Positions 42,720-52,480 of a stretch of DNA of 64,000 nt are shown here, in pieces (the first letter of the stretch is position 1; every line of letters begins with the position of its first letter). Where the stretch lies: positions 1,248,309 to 1,312,308 of the forward strand of contig NZ_LMJE01000001.1 of the NCBI RefSeq assembly GCF_001429245.1. Direction: 5' to 3'. Source of the stretch: Rhizobium sp. Root274. Its GTDB lineage: Bacteria; Pseudomonadota; Alphaproteobacteria; Rhizobiales; Rhizobiaceae. Position numbers and translations under genes: made by a program. The notes beneath the pieces were generated by a model that was not told the DNA's origin, made no database searches, and saw nothing but the letters and a program-made list of their open reading frames with translations.

Positions 42720-43526
42720 TCAGCCGAAGCGGCCCATGATGTAGTCCTGCGTGCGCTGGTCGTCCGGATTGGTGAACATCTTGTCGGTGTCGTTTTCTTC
42801 GACAAGTTCGCCCAGGTGGAACATGGCCGTACGCTGAGAGACGCGGGCAGCCTGCTGCATCGAGTGGGTGACGATGACGATCGTATAGTTCTCGCGCAGT
42901 TCGTGGATGAGTTCCTCGACCTTGGCCGTTGCGATCGGGTCGAGCGCCGAGCAGGGCTCGTCCATCAGGATGACTTCCGGGCTGACGGCAACGGCGCGCG
43001 CGATGCAGAGACGCTGCTGCTGACCGCCGGAGAGACCCGTGCCGGCGGCGTCCAAGCGATCCTTGACTTCGTTCCAGAGGCCTGCCTTCTGCAGGGCGGT
43101 GGACACGATCTCGTCGAGATCGGCCTTGTTCTTGGCCAGGCCATGAATCCGCGGTCCGTAGGCGACGTTCTCATAGATCGACTTCGGGAACGGGTTCGGC
43201 TTCTGGAAGACCATGCCGACTTTGGCGCGGAGCTGCACCGGGTCGACCTTGGCATCGTAGATGTTCTCGGCATCGATCAGGATGTTGCCTTCGACGCGGC
43301 AGCTGGCGATCGTGTCGTTCATCCGGTTGATGCAGCGCAGGAAGGTCGACTTGCCGCAACCCGACGGGCCGATGAAGGCGGTAACCGAGCGCGGACGGAT
43401 CTCGATGTTCACGTCCCGCAGGGCCTGCTTCTCACCGTAGTAAACCTGCACATCGCGTGCGGTGATCTTGGATTCAGTCATGATTGGCGCTTTCGTCGTC
43501 GTCATCTTTGTCGAGAGATTGTTCAT
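42720..43526 (-). CDS. pstB: Phosphate ABC transporter ATP-binding protein PstB
   Basis: From the ATG at 43526 the protein has 268 residues. It has Walker [11 protein letters not shown]-loop [10 protein letters not shown], signature [14 protein letters not shown], Walker [17 protein letters not shown] and the H-loop VTHS. These are diagnostic of PstB. Three consecutive ATGs (43532, 43529, 43526) follow AAGGGGGT, which itself begins right after the pstA stop, so translation is coupled. It powers phosphate uptake through PstC and PstA. Confidence 0.95.
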   Translation of the reverse strand: MNNLSTKMTTTKAPIMTESKITARDVQVYYGEKQALRDVNIEIRPRSVTAFIGPSGCGKSTFLRCINRMNDTIASCRVEGNILIDAENIYDAKVDPVQLRAKVGMVFQKPNPFPKSIYENVAYGPRIHGLAKNKADLDEIVSTALQKAGLWNEVKDRLDAAGTGLSGGQQQRLCIARAVAVSPEVILMDEPCSALDPIATAKVEELIHELRENYTIVIVTHSMQQAARVSQRTAMFHLGELVEENDTDKMFTNPDDQRTQDYIMGRFG

Positions 43527-43540
43527 CATCATACACCCCC

Positions 43541-44896
43541 TTACCAACGGCGCTCAAAGCGGCGACGAAGAATGATTGCTACCAGGTTCATCATGATCAG
43601 GAAGACCAGGAGGACGATGATGGCGCCGGAAGCGCGCTCCACGAAAGCCGGGTCGCCGCGCTGGGTCCAGTTGTAGACCTGCACCGGCAGCGCCGAGGCG
43701 GGCTGAAAGAAGCCGTCCGGCGGTCCGGAGGGAAATTCCTTGACGAAGGCGACCATGCCGATCAGGAGCAGCGGAGCCGTTTCGCCGAGCGCACGGGCCA
43801 GGCCGATGATCGCGCCGGTCAGGATGCCGGGCATGGCAAGCGGCAGCACATGGTGGAAGATCGACTGCATCTTCGAGGCGCCGACACCGAGGGCGGCGTC
43901 GCGGATCGAAGGCGGCACGGCCTTCAGCGCCGAACGGGTCGCAATGATGATGGTCGGCAGGGTCATCAGGGTCAGAACCAGGCCGCCGACGATCGGCGCC
44001 GACTGGGGCAGACCGACGAAGTTGATCAGCACGGCAAGGCCCAAGATACCGAAGACGATGGAAGGAACGGCCGCCAGATTGGCGATGTTCACTTCGATGA
44101 GGTCGGTAAACCAGTTCTGCGGCGCGAACTCTTCGAGATAGATCGATGTGGCAACCCCGATGGGCAGCGACAAAGCGAGCACGATCAGCATCATATAGGC
44201 GGAGCCGATGATGGCGATGCCGAGACCGGCTGCTTCGGGGCGTGTGTCCGAAGCATCGGCCGAGGTGAAGAAGGACCAGTTGAACTTGGTCACCAGAATG
44301 CCGGCCTGCTTCAGCGTATCAGCCAGCACCAGCTGCTCGGGAGAGACGTTGCGGTCGAGCTTGGCGCTCTCCATCGTCACGCGGCCCTTGTAGTAACCGT
44401 CGATACGGCCGGCGGCGAGCAGGTCGAACGAGACCGTCTTGCCGATGACCGAGGGATCGGCCAGCACGTAGTTGCGCAAGTTGGCCGGGCCATCCTTGGA
44501 GATCAGCTCGCCAACAGCCTTCGGCGTCAGGCCGTCTGCAACGAGCCCCTTCGCCGCAATCGCATCACCGAGAGCCTTTTCGATCAGCGGCGCATAGCCG
44601 AAGGTCGAGACCTTGGCGATGGCAGCGCGATCACTGGTGCCGGACGGATCGAGCTTGGCCGGATCGAGATAGACATCGATCGTGATGTAGGTCTGCTGGA
44701 ACGACGACAGGCCGTTCGACAGGATGGAGGCGAGCAGGCCGACGAGCGCGATGATGCCGAAGGCAACGGCGGCTTTGCCGAGCATGCGGAAGCGGGCTTC
44801 GGCGGCATTGCGCTTGCGGGTGCGTTCATCGAGGTTCAGGAGAGACTTGGACTGCCCCTTTGCTGCGGGGGCTCCGAATGCGGTGAGGTCGGTCAT
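43541..44896 (-). CDS. pstA: Phosphate ABC transporter permease PstA
   Basis: The 451-residue protein has a long N-terminal part with one membrane helix ([21 protein letters not shown]) and a periplasmic domain before the five-helix permease core. The core has the EAA-type loop [30 protein letters not shown]. Such extended PstA proteins are normal in rhizobia. Its ATG overlaps the pstC stop by four bases (ATGA at 44893-44896). It forms the channel with PstC. Confidence 0.94.
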   Translation of the reverse strand: MTDLTAFGAPAAKGQSKSLLNLDERTRKRNAAEARFRMLGKAAVAFGIIALVGLLASILSNGLSSFQQTYITIDVYLDPAKLDPSGTSDRAAIAKVSTFGYAPLIEKALGDAIAAKGLVADGLTPKAVGELISKDGPANLRNYVLADPSVIGKTVSFDLLAAGRIDGYYKGRVTMESAKLDRNVSPEQLVLADTLKQAGILVTKFNWSFFTSADASDTRPEAAGLGIAIIGSAYMMLIVLALSLPIGVATSIYLEEFAPQNWFTDLIEVNIANLAAVPSIVFGILGLAVLINFVGLPQSAPIVGGLVLTLMTLPTIIIATRSALKAVPPSIRDAALGVGASKMQSIFHHVLPLAMPGILTGAIIGLARALGETAPLLLIGMVAFVKEFPSGPPDGFFQPASALPVQVYNWTQRGDPAFVERASGAIIVLLVFLIMMNLVAIILRRRFERRW

Positions 44897-46353
44897 TCGT
44901 ACTGCTCCCGGTACTTACGGACAATGTAGAGGGCGATCACGTTCAGGAGAAGCGTGATGACGAAGAGGGTGAGGCCGAGCGCGAAGGCGACCAGCGTTTC
45001 GGGGCTGGCGAATTCGGTGTCGCCCGTCAGCTGGCTGACGATCTTGACGGTCACCGTCGTCATGGCCTCGAAGGGATTGAGATCGAGCTTGGCCGAGGCC
45101 CCTGCCCCGAGCACGACGATCATGGTTTCACCGATCGCGCGGCTGGCGGCGAGAAGGACGGCACCGACGATGCCCGGGAGAGCGGCCGGCAGGACAACCT
45201 GCTTGATCGTCTCCGACTGGGTGGAACCGAGCGCATACGAACCGTCACGCAGCGCCTGGGGCACGGCATTGATAATGTCGTCCGACAGCGAGGAAACGAA
45301 GGGGATGATCATCACGCCCATGACGAGACCGGCGGTCAGGACGGACGACGACGAGCTTCCGAGACCGAGCGGCTGGGCAAGCCAGTCGCGTAGGAAGGGA
45401 CCGACCGTGACGAGGGCGAAAAGGCCGTAGACGATGGTCGGGATACCGGCCAGCATTTCGATCGCCGGCTTCACGATGCTGCGGGTCTTCGGGCCGGCAT
45501 ATTCCGACAGGAAGACTGCGATCATCAGGCCGATTGGAACGGCGATCACCAGCGAAATCAGCGAGACGTAGAAGGTGCCCCATAGCAGCGGCAGGATGCC
45601 GAGGTCGGAGCCGCCGCGGAACTGCGGGTTCCAGACCGTCGAGAAGAAGAAGTCCTGAGCCGGATAGATGGTGAAGAAGACATAGGTTTCGACGACCAGC
45701 GAGCCGACGATGCCGACCGTGGTCATGATCGCCACCAGCGAGGAGATCATCAGGATCGCCTTGACGAAGCTCTCGCTGATGTTGCGGGCGCGGAGCTCGG
45801 GATCGATGCGGATATAGGCGAGCGGCAGCGCACCGATGGCGAGCGCGAACACGGCGATGGTCATCAGAAGCTGACTGAAGTCGATGTCGGCGCGGTAAGC
45901 CTTGGCTGCCTCGAAGACTTCGGCCGGAACATCCGCGCCGAGCGCGATGCCGGAAGCGGCCAGACGACTACGGATATTGTCGGCATCCAGCGCCTTGATG
46001 TCGACGTCGCTACCAGCCTTCGCTTCGGCTTCACGCAGGACGGCGAGGCCGTCGCCGATGCGGCGAACATCCGCCATGACGAGGCTGTGGGCGCCGCCTT
46101 CAGGAACCGACGCATCCGTGATCATGCCGCTGATGCGGCCGTCGATGATGGGATGCTGAACGGTCAGCCAGAGCATCAGCAGGATCAGCGCCGGCACGGC
46201 GGTGATCAGCGCGACGGTCTGACCATAAAAACCGGGAAGAGAATGCAGCTTCATGCCACGTTCGGTCGAGAGGGACATCGCCCGCCGCCGCCCAAGCGCG
46301 TAACCGATCGCCGCTAGGGCCAAAACGCCCAGGATGATGATACTTACGTCCAT
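44893..46353 (-). CDS. pstC: Phosphate ABC transporter permease PstC
   Basis: The 486-residue protein also has an enlarged N-terminal part: two helices (VSIIILGVLALAAIGYALG and VALITAVPALILLMLWL) around a periplasmic loop before the permease core. The core contains LAGIPTIVYGLFALVTVGPFL and the coupling loop ALRDGSYALGSTQSETIKQVVLPAALPGI. The stop overlaps the pstA start. It lies 66 bases downstream of pstS, with a terminator hairpin between. Confidence 0.94.
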   Translation of the reverse strand: MDVSIIILGVLALAAIGYALGRRRAMSLSTERGMKLHSLPGFYGQTVALITAVPALILLMLWLTVQHPIIDGRISGMITDASVPEGGAHSLVMADVRRIGDGLAVLREAEAKAGSDVDIKALDADNIRSRLAASGIALGADVPAEVFEAAKAYRADIDFSQLLMTIAVFALAIGALPLAYIRIDPELRARNISESFVKAILMISSLVAIMTTVGIVGSLVVETYVFFTIYPAQDFFFSTVWNPQFRGGSDLGILPLLWGTFYVSLISLVIAVPIGLMIAVFLSEYAGPKTRSIVKPAIEMLAGIPTIVYGLFALVTVGPFLRDWLAQPLGLGSSSSSVLTAGLVMGVMIIPFVSSLSDDIINAVPQALRDGSYALGSTQSETIKQVVLPAALPGIVGAVLLAASRAIGETMIVVLGAGASAKLDLNPFEAMTTVTVKIVSQLTGDTEFASPETLVAFALGLTLFVITLLLNVIALYIVRKYREQYE

Positions 46354-46372
46354 GTTGCCCCGCCATGCCTTC

Positions 46373-46408
46373 GGAAACGAAAACCGGCGGCACTGGTGTG
46401 CCGCCGGT
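46373..46408 (-). terminator. Intercistronic terminator between pstS and pstC
   Basis: On the minus strand, the perfect ten-base stem ACCGGCGGCA/TGCCGCCGGT (46383-46408) is followed by TTTTCGTTTCC. It lies 12 bases after the pstS stop. Partial termination would give more binding protein than permease, a known pattern for ABC importers. Confidence 0.8.
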
Positions 46409-46419
46409 CAGGTCGAGAC

Positions 46420-47460
46420 TTAGTTCAGCGGCGCCATCGGCGTGCGAGCCTTGACGGCTGCCTGCGTCTTGGCCAGCTCCGGATCCGAAACCAGGCCGTA
46501 GGCTGCGAGCGGGCCGTTCGGGCCAGCGATTTCGTCCGAAACGAAGAACTCTACGTATTCCTGGAGACCCGGGATAACGTCGAGGTGAGCGTTCTTGACG
46601 TAGAAGTAGAGCGGACGCGAAACCGGGTATTCGCCCTTGGCGATGGTTTCAACCGACGGAACGACGCCTTCCATGGTGGCAACACGCAGCTTGTCGGTGT
46701 TGTTCTGGTAGAAGGACAGGCCGAAGACGCCGATGGCGTTCTTGTTGGCAGCGATGCGGGCGAGCGTTTCCGGATAGTCGCCGTCGATGTCTACAGACAC
46801 GCCGTCGGTGCGCAGGACGTTGCAGCCCTTCTTGGCAGCATCCTTGTCACCATTGTTGGCGGCGAGAAGGGCTTCCATCGTGCCGTCCTTTTCGCAGCCG
46901 GCTTCGATGACCTTCACGTCGAAGACTTCGCGGGTGCCGTGCTTGGTGCCCGGGATGAAAGCGAGGATCGGCTGAGCCGGCAGGTCGGCGCGGATCTCGT
47001 TCCAGTTCTTGTACGGGTTGTCGACCAGCTTGCCGTCCTTGACGACCTGAGCGGCCAGAGCGCTGTGCCAATCGGCAGCGGTGAAGGCATATTCCGGGCC
47101 GCTGATTTCAGAAGCGAACACGATGCCGTCGTAACCGATGCGAACTTCCTGGATGTCGTTCACGCCGTTGGACTTGCAGAGCTCGATGTCGGACTTGCTG
47201 ATGCGCGACGAGGAGTTTGCGATGTCGATGGTGTTTTCACCCACGCCTTCGCAGAGCTTCTTGCGGCCGGCGCCAGAGCCGCCGCCTTCAACAACCGGCG
47301 TGCCGAAGTCGAAGTTTTCACCGAAGGCTTCGGCAACGATCGAGGCATAGGGAAGAACAGTCGAAGAGCCGGCGATCTGGATCTGGTCGCGAGCGATTGC
47401 TGCGCCAGCGAAGGCCACGGTGGCCGCCAAGGCAGCGAGGGAAAGTTTCAGAGCGGTCAT
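46420..47460 (-). CDS. pstS: Periplasmic phosphate-binding protein PstS
   Basis: The 346-residue precursor has a signal peptide (TALKLSLAALAATVAFAGAAIA, cut before RDQ) and the PstS opening DQIQIAGSSTVLPYASIVAEAF, with later phosphate-contact residues in GGGSGAGRKKLC and SSRIS. ATG 47460 has GGGAG seven bases upstream; an ATG at 47466 is too close to it. A three-repeat Pho box lies about 100 bases upstream. It is followed by the terminator and pstC. Confidence 0.95.
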   Translation of the reverse strand: MTALKLSLAALAATVAFAGAAIARDQIQIAGSSTVLPYASIVAEAFGENFDFGTPVVEGGGSGAGRKKLCEGVGENTIDIANSSSRISKSDIELCKSNGVNDIQEVRIGYDGIVFASEISGPEYAFTAADWHSALAAQVVKDGKLVDNPYKNWNEIRADLPAQPILAFIPGTKHGTREVFDVKVIEAGCEKDGTMEALLAANNGDKDAAKKGCNVLRTDGVSVDIDGDYPETLARIAANKNAIGVFGLSFYQNNTDKLRVATMEGVVPSVETIAKGEYPVSRPLYFYVKNAHLDVIPGLQEYVEFFVSDEIAGPNGPLAAYGLVSDPELAKTQAAVKARTPMAPLN

Positions 47461-47557
47461 AGTCATCTCCCGGAATGGGCTTGTGTGTCTTTGCGGCCGT
47501 GCGGCGTCTGCCAAGCACCGGCAGCTGCGTTCATAGCGGCTCTCAGCTCACGCTTTT

Positions 47558-47586
47558 ATGTCAGTTGGGTGAAACATTTGTGACAG
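47558..47586 (-). promoter_or_regulatory. Pho box (three PhoB half-sites) before pstS
   Basis: On the minus strand CTGTCAC, GTTTCAC and CTGACAT occur with exactly 11-base spacing, starting from 47586, 47575 and 47564. The PhoB consensus is direct repeats of CTGTCAT at this spacing. It ends about 97 bases before the pstS start. Confidence 0.82.
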
Positions 47587-47597
47587 ATCAAGCGATT

Positions 47598-47616
47598 GAA
47601 AATACTGGGTATTTTC
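47598..47616 (-). terminator. AT-rich hairpin between phoR and the Pho box
   Basis: GAAAATAC and GTATTTTC form a perfect eight-base stem with a three-base loop. It lies 32 bases beyond the phoR stop and just upstream of the Pho box. It could end the phoR transcript, though no T-run follows, so the call is weak. Confidence 0.4.
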
Positions 47617-47647
47617 CGAACCATCCCACTTGGACGTAGGTTTTATG

Positions 47648-48895
47648 TCAAAAACGGACGGTAAACTCGCTGCCGACGCCCAGTTCCGACTTCACGATCA
47701 GGCGTGCACGGTGGCGCGTGAGGATGTGCTTGACGATCGCAAGCCCTAGCCCGGTGCCCTTTTTCGAGCGACTGTCCTCGACATTGACCCGGTAGAAGCG
47801 CTCCGTCAGGCGCGGAACATGTTCGGCCGGAATGCCCGGTCCCCGATCCTGGACGCGAACCTCGGTGCCGACCCCCGGCTCGCGACGGACAATAACGTCC
47901 ACGACCTTGCCGTCCTGGCCATATTTGCAGGCATTCTCGATGAGGTTCTCGAAAACCTCGACGAGTTCGTCCCGGTCGCCCATGACCTCGATCTTCTCCT
48001 CCGGCAGGTCGAGGCGGATCTCGACGCCGAGATCCGTCGCCAGAGGCGCGAGGCTGTCGCGCACATGACCGAGCACCGGCTTCAGATCGACCATCTGGTC
48101 GGGCGGCAGATGCGCCTTCAATTCGAGCCGCGACAGCGACAGGAGATCGTCCACGAGACGGCTCATACGGTTCGCCTGGTCGAGCATGATGGCCAGGAAG
48201 CGTTCCTTGGCCTTCGCATCGTCCTTCGCCGGACCCTGCATCGTCTCGATGAAACCGCGCAGAGAGGCAAGCGGCGTGCGCAACTCATGGCTGGCATTGG
48301 CGACGAAATCGCTGCGCATGCGGTCGAGGCGACGCAGCTCGGAGATGTCGCGGAAGGACAGGAGAAACAGTTGCCGCCCCTCAGTCTGAACCGGTGCGAC
48401 ACGTACGATATAGACGCGCTCCGACGGCAGCCGCTCCGAATGCTCGATCTGGTTGGGCGATCCTGTCTCGATCGTCTCCCTGATCATGTCGAGAATGCCG
48501 GGGGAGCGCCAACGGGCGGAGACGTGCTGCCCCTCCCCCAGGTCACCAAAGGCGCGCTCGGCCGCCGAATTCTGGGCCAGCAAGTCTGCTTGCGGCCCCA
48601 TCACGAGGACCGGTACGTCGAGCGCCTCGACCGAAGCGCAGATCGATGGCAGCGGATCGGCCGGCAGGGCCGGCTGCGGGATTGAAATCGTCGGGCCGGC
48701 TTCCTCTTCGCCCGGCGGATCAAGCACCATCACGATGCCGATGAGCAAAACGAAAAGGACGAGGGCATAACCGGCAGCCGCGCCGGAATACCAGGCGGCC
48801 AAGGCCATCAGGCCCGAAGCGACGATGGCCAGCCAGCGCGACAGAATGTGTCTCAGGGGACGGCGCCAGCCGCTGCTCTGCCCGTTGTCTGCCAC
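47648..48895 (-). CDS. phoR: Phosphate regulon sensor histidine kinase PhoR
   Basis: The 415-residue protein has two N-terminal membrane helices with almost no periplasmic part ([17 protein letters not shown] and [15 protein letters not shown]), a PAS domain (~residues 85-190) and a kinase core. The core has [16 protein letters not shown] (phospho-His), the N box [10 protein letters not shown] and the G boxes DRGPGIP and GTGLGLAIV. It senses phosphate through PstSCAB-PhoU and phosphorylates PhoB. The start is a GTG at 48895 with GAGGT upstream. It is divergent from ppk2 and leads the pst operon. Confidence 0.95.
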   Translation of the reverse strand: MADNGQSSGWRRPLRHILSRWLAIVASGLMALAAWYSGAAAGYALVLFVLLIGIVMVLDPPGEEEAGPTISIPQPALPADPLPSICASVEALDVPVLVMGPQADLLAQNSAAERAFGDLGEGQHVSARWRSPGILDMIRETIETGSPNQIEHSERLPSERVYIVRVAPVQTEGRQLFLLSFRDISELRRLDRMRSDFVANASHELRTPLASLRGFIETMQGPAKDDAKAKERFLAIMLDQANRMSRLVDDLLSLSRLELKAHLPPDQMVDLKPVLGHVRDSLAPLATDLGVEIRLDLPEEKIEVMGDRDELVEVFENLIENACKYGQDGKVVDVIVRREPGVGTEVRVQDRGPGIPAEHVPRLTERFYRVNVEDSRSKKGTGLGLAIVKHILTRHRARLIVKSELGVGSEFTVRF

Positions 48896-49100
48896 CTGCG
48901 ACGCACCTCGCGTTTCAATCCTATCAAGCCTGATAGACGCGATTCATGACAGAAGTTCCGGTGGCCTGCCATGGCTGGTGCGGCTTTATCCCCCACACGC
49001 GTCACCAAGCCCGCCATCTTCGCGCCCGAGCCTTGCGCTCTATCTTCGCTTGCGCTCAATTATGGAAAACAGACAAAGGCGATCGGGCCGGAGGAAGACC

Positions 49101-49982
49101 ATGGACGCACAGACGCAAAGCCGCGCCGTTACCCTGAAGATCCGGGGCAAGGAACGGATCTTCGACATCGACCAGCCGGAGCTGCCGGACTGGATCGAGG
49201 ACGCGGCGCTGAAGTCCGGTGGCTTTCCCTACGACAAGAAGCTTTCGGACAAGGCCTATTTGGCGGAACTGACGGAGCTGCAGATCGAGCTGGTCAAGGT
49301 GCAGTTCTGGATGCAGAAAACCGGGCAGCGCGTGATGGCTCTGTTCGAAGGCCGGGATGCCGCCGGAAAGGGCGGTGCGATCAGCGCCACCCTCGCCTAC
49401 ATGAACCCTCGCTCCGCCCGCGTCGTGGCGCTCACCAAGCCGACCGAGACCGAGATGGGGCAATGGTATTTCCAGCGCTACATCTCGCATTTCCCGTCAG
49501 CTGGCGAATTCGTGCTGTTCGACCGCTCCTGGTACAACCGGGCCGGCGTGGAACCGGTGATGAGTTTCTGCAAGCCCGAACAATACGAGGCCTTCCTCAA
49601 GCAGGTGCCGCGCTTCGAAAAGCTGATCGAGCAGGAAGGCATCCACTTCTTCAAATTCTGGCTGGATACAGGGCAGGAGATGCAGCTCAAGCGCTTCCAC
49701 GATCGCGCCCATGATCCACTGAAATGCTGGAAGCTGTCGCCGATGGATATCGCGGCCCTGCACAAATGGGATGACTACACGCAGAAGCGCGACCGCATGC
49801 TGAAGGAAACCCATACGGAACGGGCGCCGTGGACGGTGCTGCATGCCAACGACAAGCGGCGAGCGCGGCTGAACCTGATCCGCCATATCCTTCTGTCTCT
49901 CGACTACGAGGGCAAGGATAAGGACAAGATCGGCAAGCTGGACAAGAAGATCATCGGCAGCGGGCCCGGCTTCCTCGACTGA
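49101..49982 (+). CDS. ppk2: Polyphosphate kinase 2
   Basis: The 293-residue protein is a single-domain PPK2. It has the P-loop [13 protein letters not shown], the [29 protein letters not shown] block (lid and catalytic Asp/Arg) and [18 protein letters not shown]. These enzymes use polyphosphate to phosphorylate GDP or ADP, or the reverse. The ATG at 49101 has GGAGGAAG. It is divergent from phoR, 205 bases apart, so a link to phosphate status is plausible. One Pho half-site-like ATGACAG at 48946 lies between. Confidence 0.93.
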   Translation: MDAQTQSRAVTLKIRGKERIFDIDQPELPDWIEDAALKSGGFPYDKKLSDKAYLAELTELQIELVKVQFWMQKTGQRVMALFEGRDAAGKGGAISATLAYMNPRSARVVALTKPTETEMGQWYFQRYISHFPSAGEFVLFDRSWYNRAGVEPVMSFCKPEQYEAFLKQVPRFEKLIEQEGIHFFKFWLDTGQEMQLKRFHDRAHDPLKCWKLSPMDIAALHKWDDYTQKRDRMLKETHTERAPWTVLHANDKRRARLNLIRHILLSLDYEGKDKDKIGKLDKKIIGSGPGFLD

Positions 49983-50030
49983 AACCGTCGATTGGGAGGG
50001 AAAGCCGCCCTTAGGCCTCGGCCAGGGCAC

Positions 50031-51221
50031 TCACTGCCCCGGCAGAACCCGCACGGCATAAAGGTTGATACCCCTGCCCTTGCCTGTCACATCCGCATTG
50101 ACGATCAGACGACCGGGCGTCGAGGGCGCCATGCCGCTGTCGAAGGTGACGCGGAACAGCGCGTCGAGCTTCTGCGGATTGACGGTGAAACGATGGCGCG
50201 GACAGTCGCCCATACGCGGGAAATCGCATTCCACCGAGATCTGCACCGGATTGTCGTCCGGCGACTGCACGGTCAAGGCAATGGTCGAGGTGCGGCCGGC
50301 CAGTTCCTGCAGAACGTCGGCCGGCACGGTGATCTCGATCGAACCGGCGGCATCGCCGCTCCGCGAGACGATACGGGCGGCCGTGCCGTCGCTGGCCGTC
50401 ACCATGTCGACCGTTGCATTTGAACGGGGATGCAGGGCTGACACCTGATCCGGCGTGAAGACGCTGATCCAGTCGTCGGTAAAGCCGCCGCGGGTATCAA
50501 TCGCCTGCGGGCCTTTCGGCGCCTCGACCGGCTGCTGGGCATTGCCGGCAAAGTCCTCTTCCTCGGCGCGCGGCGGCGGATTGGGAACGCTGGTATCGCG
50601 CTGTTCCGCCGTCAGCAGCAGTCCCGAGGTGTAAACCCACCAGGCCCCGATCCCGAGGGTTGCCAGAAAAATGGTGAAGATCATCAGCCGGGCCACGCCG
50701 CCGCGCCTGCGCTTGCGCGGCTGGACGGCGCGTTCGGACCGCATGTCAGGCATCGGGCCCTCGTCGGCCAGATGCGCCTCGCGCAGATCCGGTTTCGGTG
50801 GCTCGATGTCTTCGTCGAAGGCCGGCTCACGATCGTCAACCGGTGGCACCGGGGCCGAGTGCTCGACGGGGTCGGCAGCAAAGCCGGGTTCCACGCGACC
50901 GGCCGGTCGATCTCCCGAAACGGGTGGTGCAACCGACGGCTCGACACGGCGATCGCCAGCCGCGGTCGGGGAGGATGCTGCGGCGACGGGTGGCTCGACG
51001 GGCATATCCAGGCGCGCGCGCTCTTCCAGTTCAATTGCGTGGATCAGCGCCTCCAACCGGCGCCGCTGGTGGTTGATCGCTTCTGCATCCTCGATGTTCT
51101 GCTTGCGCAGCCCCGTTTCGAGCGCCTGACGCGCCGACTGATAGACCCGTGCCCGTGATTCGGCATTGGCCCGGTCAGAGCGCTCTAGGGCGTTCCGGAT
51201 GGCTGTTTCCAATCCGCTCAT
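50031..51221 (-). CDS. Unknown single-span membrane protein
   Basis: I do not recognise a family. The 396-residue product begins MSGLETAIRNALERSDRANAESRARVYQSARQALE, a charged helical cytoplasmic part, then a Pro/Glu-rich linker. A basic stretch RKRRRGG precedes one membrane helix near residues 191-211 (RLMIFTIFLATLGIGAWWVYTSGLL). The C-terminal part, ~180 residues, contains a beta-rich domain (VQSPDDNPVQISVECDFPRMGDCPRHRFTV). Two Cys lie in it, so a disulfide is possible. The ATG at 51221 has GGAG 11 bases upstream. The stop lies 48 bases beyond ppk2, with convergent orientation. Confidence 0.7.
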   Translation of the reverse strand: MSGLETAIRNALERSDRANAESRARVYQSARQALETGLRKQNIEDAEAINHQRRRLEALIHAIELEERARLDMPVEPPVAAASSPTAAGDRRVEPSVAPPVSGDRPAGRVEPGFAADPVEHSAPVPPVDDREPAFDEDIEPPKPDLREAHLADEGPMPDMRSERAVQPRKRRRGGVARLMIFTIFLATLGIGAWWVYTSGLLLTAEQRDTSVPNPPPRAEEEDFAGNAQQPVEAPKGPQAIDTRGGFTDDWISVFTPDQVSALHPRSNATVDMVTASDGTAARIVSRSGDAAGSIEITVPADVLQELAGRTSTIALTVQSPDDNPVQISVECDFPRMGDCPRHRFTVNPQKLDALFRVTFDSGMAPSTPGRLIVNADVTGKGRGINLYAVRVLPGQ

Positions 51222-51429
51222 TGGTCGCCATACTCCTTCGGGGATCGCCCCTGCCACATCGCATCCATAGTTTCGATTCGGTAGACGCTCGATTTTTCAA
51301 GGGCAAGCCCGGAAACCTCCTATGGTCACGAATTAACACAGGATTGAGACCTTTCGCATCGATCTTGCCACAGCTTTGCCAATCCGCCCTTCATCCGCGT
51401 CTCTTTTCAGTCCGCCCCTGATCTGCTAT

Positions 51430-51451
51430 TTGACGTTTGCGTAAACGTAAA
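51430..51451. promoter_or_regulatory. Palindromic operator before the nitronate monooxygenase-like gene (matches 4630-4651)
   Basis: The site TTGACGT..GCGTAAACGT..AA matches the fad-operon operator at 19 of 22 positions. It ends 19 bases before the ATG at 51471, so a bound protein would overlap the promoter or initiation region. The rest of the 249-base gap shows no gene. Confidence 0.55.
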
Positions 51452-51470
51452 CTTCATGGGAGGTGAAGTG

Positions 51471-52433
51471 ATGGCCCTGCCGTCGATCCTGAAAGACACT
51501 CTGAGGCTGCCGGTCGTCGCCTCGCCGCTCTTCATCATATCGCATCCGCAGCTCACGCTGGCGCAATGCAAGGCCGGCATCGTCGGCTCCTTCCCGGCGC
51601 TCAATGCCCGGCCGGAAGCGCAGCTCGACGAGTGGCTGGCCGAAATCACCGAAGAGCTCGCCTCCCACAATGCCCGGAACCCGGATCGTCCGGCCGCCCC
51701 CTTCGCGGTCAACCAGATCGTGCACATGTCGAACAAGCGGCTCGAACACGACCTGATGATGTGCGTCAAATACAAGGTGCCGATCGTCATCTCCTCGCTC
51801 GGCGCCGTGCCGGAGGTGAATGCCGCCGTGCATTCCTATGGCGGCATCGTGCTGCATGACGTGATCAACAACCGCCATGCCAATTCGGCGATCCGCAAGG
51901 GAGCGGACGGGTTGATCGCGGTCGCGACCGGCGCCGGCGGGCATGCGGGCACGCTCTCACCCTTCGCGCTCATCCAGGAAATCCGCGAATGGTTCGGCGG
52001 GCCGCTGCTGCTCGCCGGCGCGATTGCCAATGGCGGCGCAGTGCTGGCCGCCCAGGCGATGGGGGCCGACATGGCCTATATCGGCTCGCCCTTCATCGCC
52101 ACCACCGAAGCCCGCGCGTCGGATGCCTACAAGCAGGCGGTGGTTGATGCCCATGCGAATGACATTGTCTATTCCAACTATTTCACCGGCATCCACGGCA
52201 ACTACCTGAAGCCATCGATCGCTGCCGCCGGCATGGACCCCGATCATCTGCCGGAAGCCGATCCTTCGAAGATGGATTTCGACAAGGCGACGACCGGCGG
52301 CGCCAAGGCCTGGAAGGATATCTGGGGCTGCGGCCAGGGCATCGGCGCCGTCAAGGCGGTCGAACCCGTGGCTGCCGTCGTCGATCGACTTGAGCGCGAA
52401 TACATAGGCGCAAAAAAGGCGATTTGCGGCTGA
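51471..52433 (+). CDS. Nitronate monooxygenase-like flavin-dependent enzyme
   Basis: The 320-residue TIM-barrel protein opens with LRLPVVASPLFIISHPQLTLAQCKAGIVGSFPA, the FMN-binding start of the class I nitronate monooxygenase / 2-nitropropane dioxygenase family. Later motifs are GADGLIAVATGAGGHAG (catalytic His) and LLLAGAIANGGAVLAAQAMGADMAYIGSPF. Members oxidise nitronates or act as enoyl reductases. The ATG at 51471 follows GGGAGGTGAAG, while the GTG/ATG at 51456 gives a weaker start. The shared operator suggests a role in acyl-CoA or branched-chain metabolism. Confidence 0.87.
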   Translation: MALPSILKDTLRLPVVASPLFIISHPQLTLAQCKAGIVGSFPALNARPEAQLDEWLAEITEELASHNARNPDRPAAPFAVNQIVHMSNKRLEHDLMMCVKYKVPIVISSLGAVPEVNAAVHSYGGIVLHDVINNRHANSAIRKGADGLIAVATGAGGHAGTLSPFALIQEIREWFGGPLLLAGAIANGGAVLAAQAMGADMAYIGSPFIATTEARASDAYKQAVVDAHANDIVYSNYFTGIHGNYLKPSIAAAGMDPDHLPEADPSKMDFDKATTGGAKAWKDIWGCGQGIGAVKAVEPVAAVVDRLEREYIGAKKAICG

Positions 52434-52452
52434 GACTTGCGCTGCTAGCGTC

Positions 52453-52475
52453 CCCCGCAGATCTGATTTGCGGGG
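52453..52475 (+). other. Hairpin covering the ribosome site of the DUF1176 gene
   Basis: CCCCGCA (52453-52459) pairs with TGCGGGG (52469-52475). The GGGGA that would serve as ribosome site for the ATG at 52481 is in its 3' arm. It could limit translation or end the upstream transcript. Confidence 0.4.
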
Positions 52476-52480
52476 ACGCC

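Noticed and set aside
48940-48960. Pho box-like half-site ATGACAG between phoR and ppk2
   Set aside because: Only one repeat matches well. The second, 11 bases away, does not.
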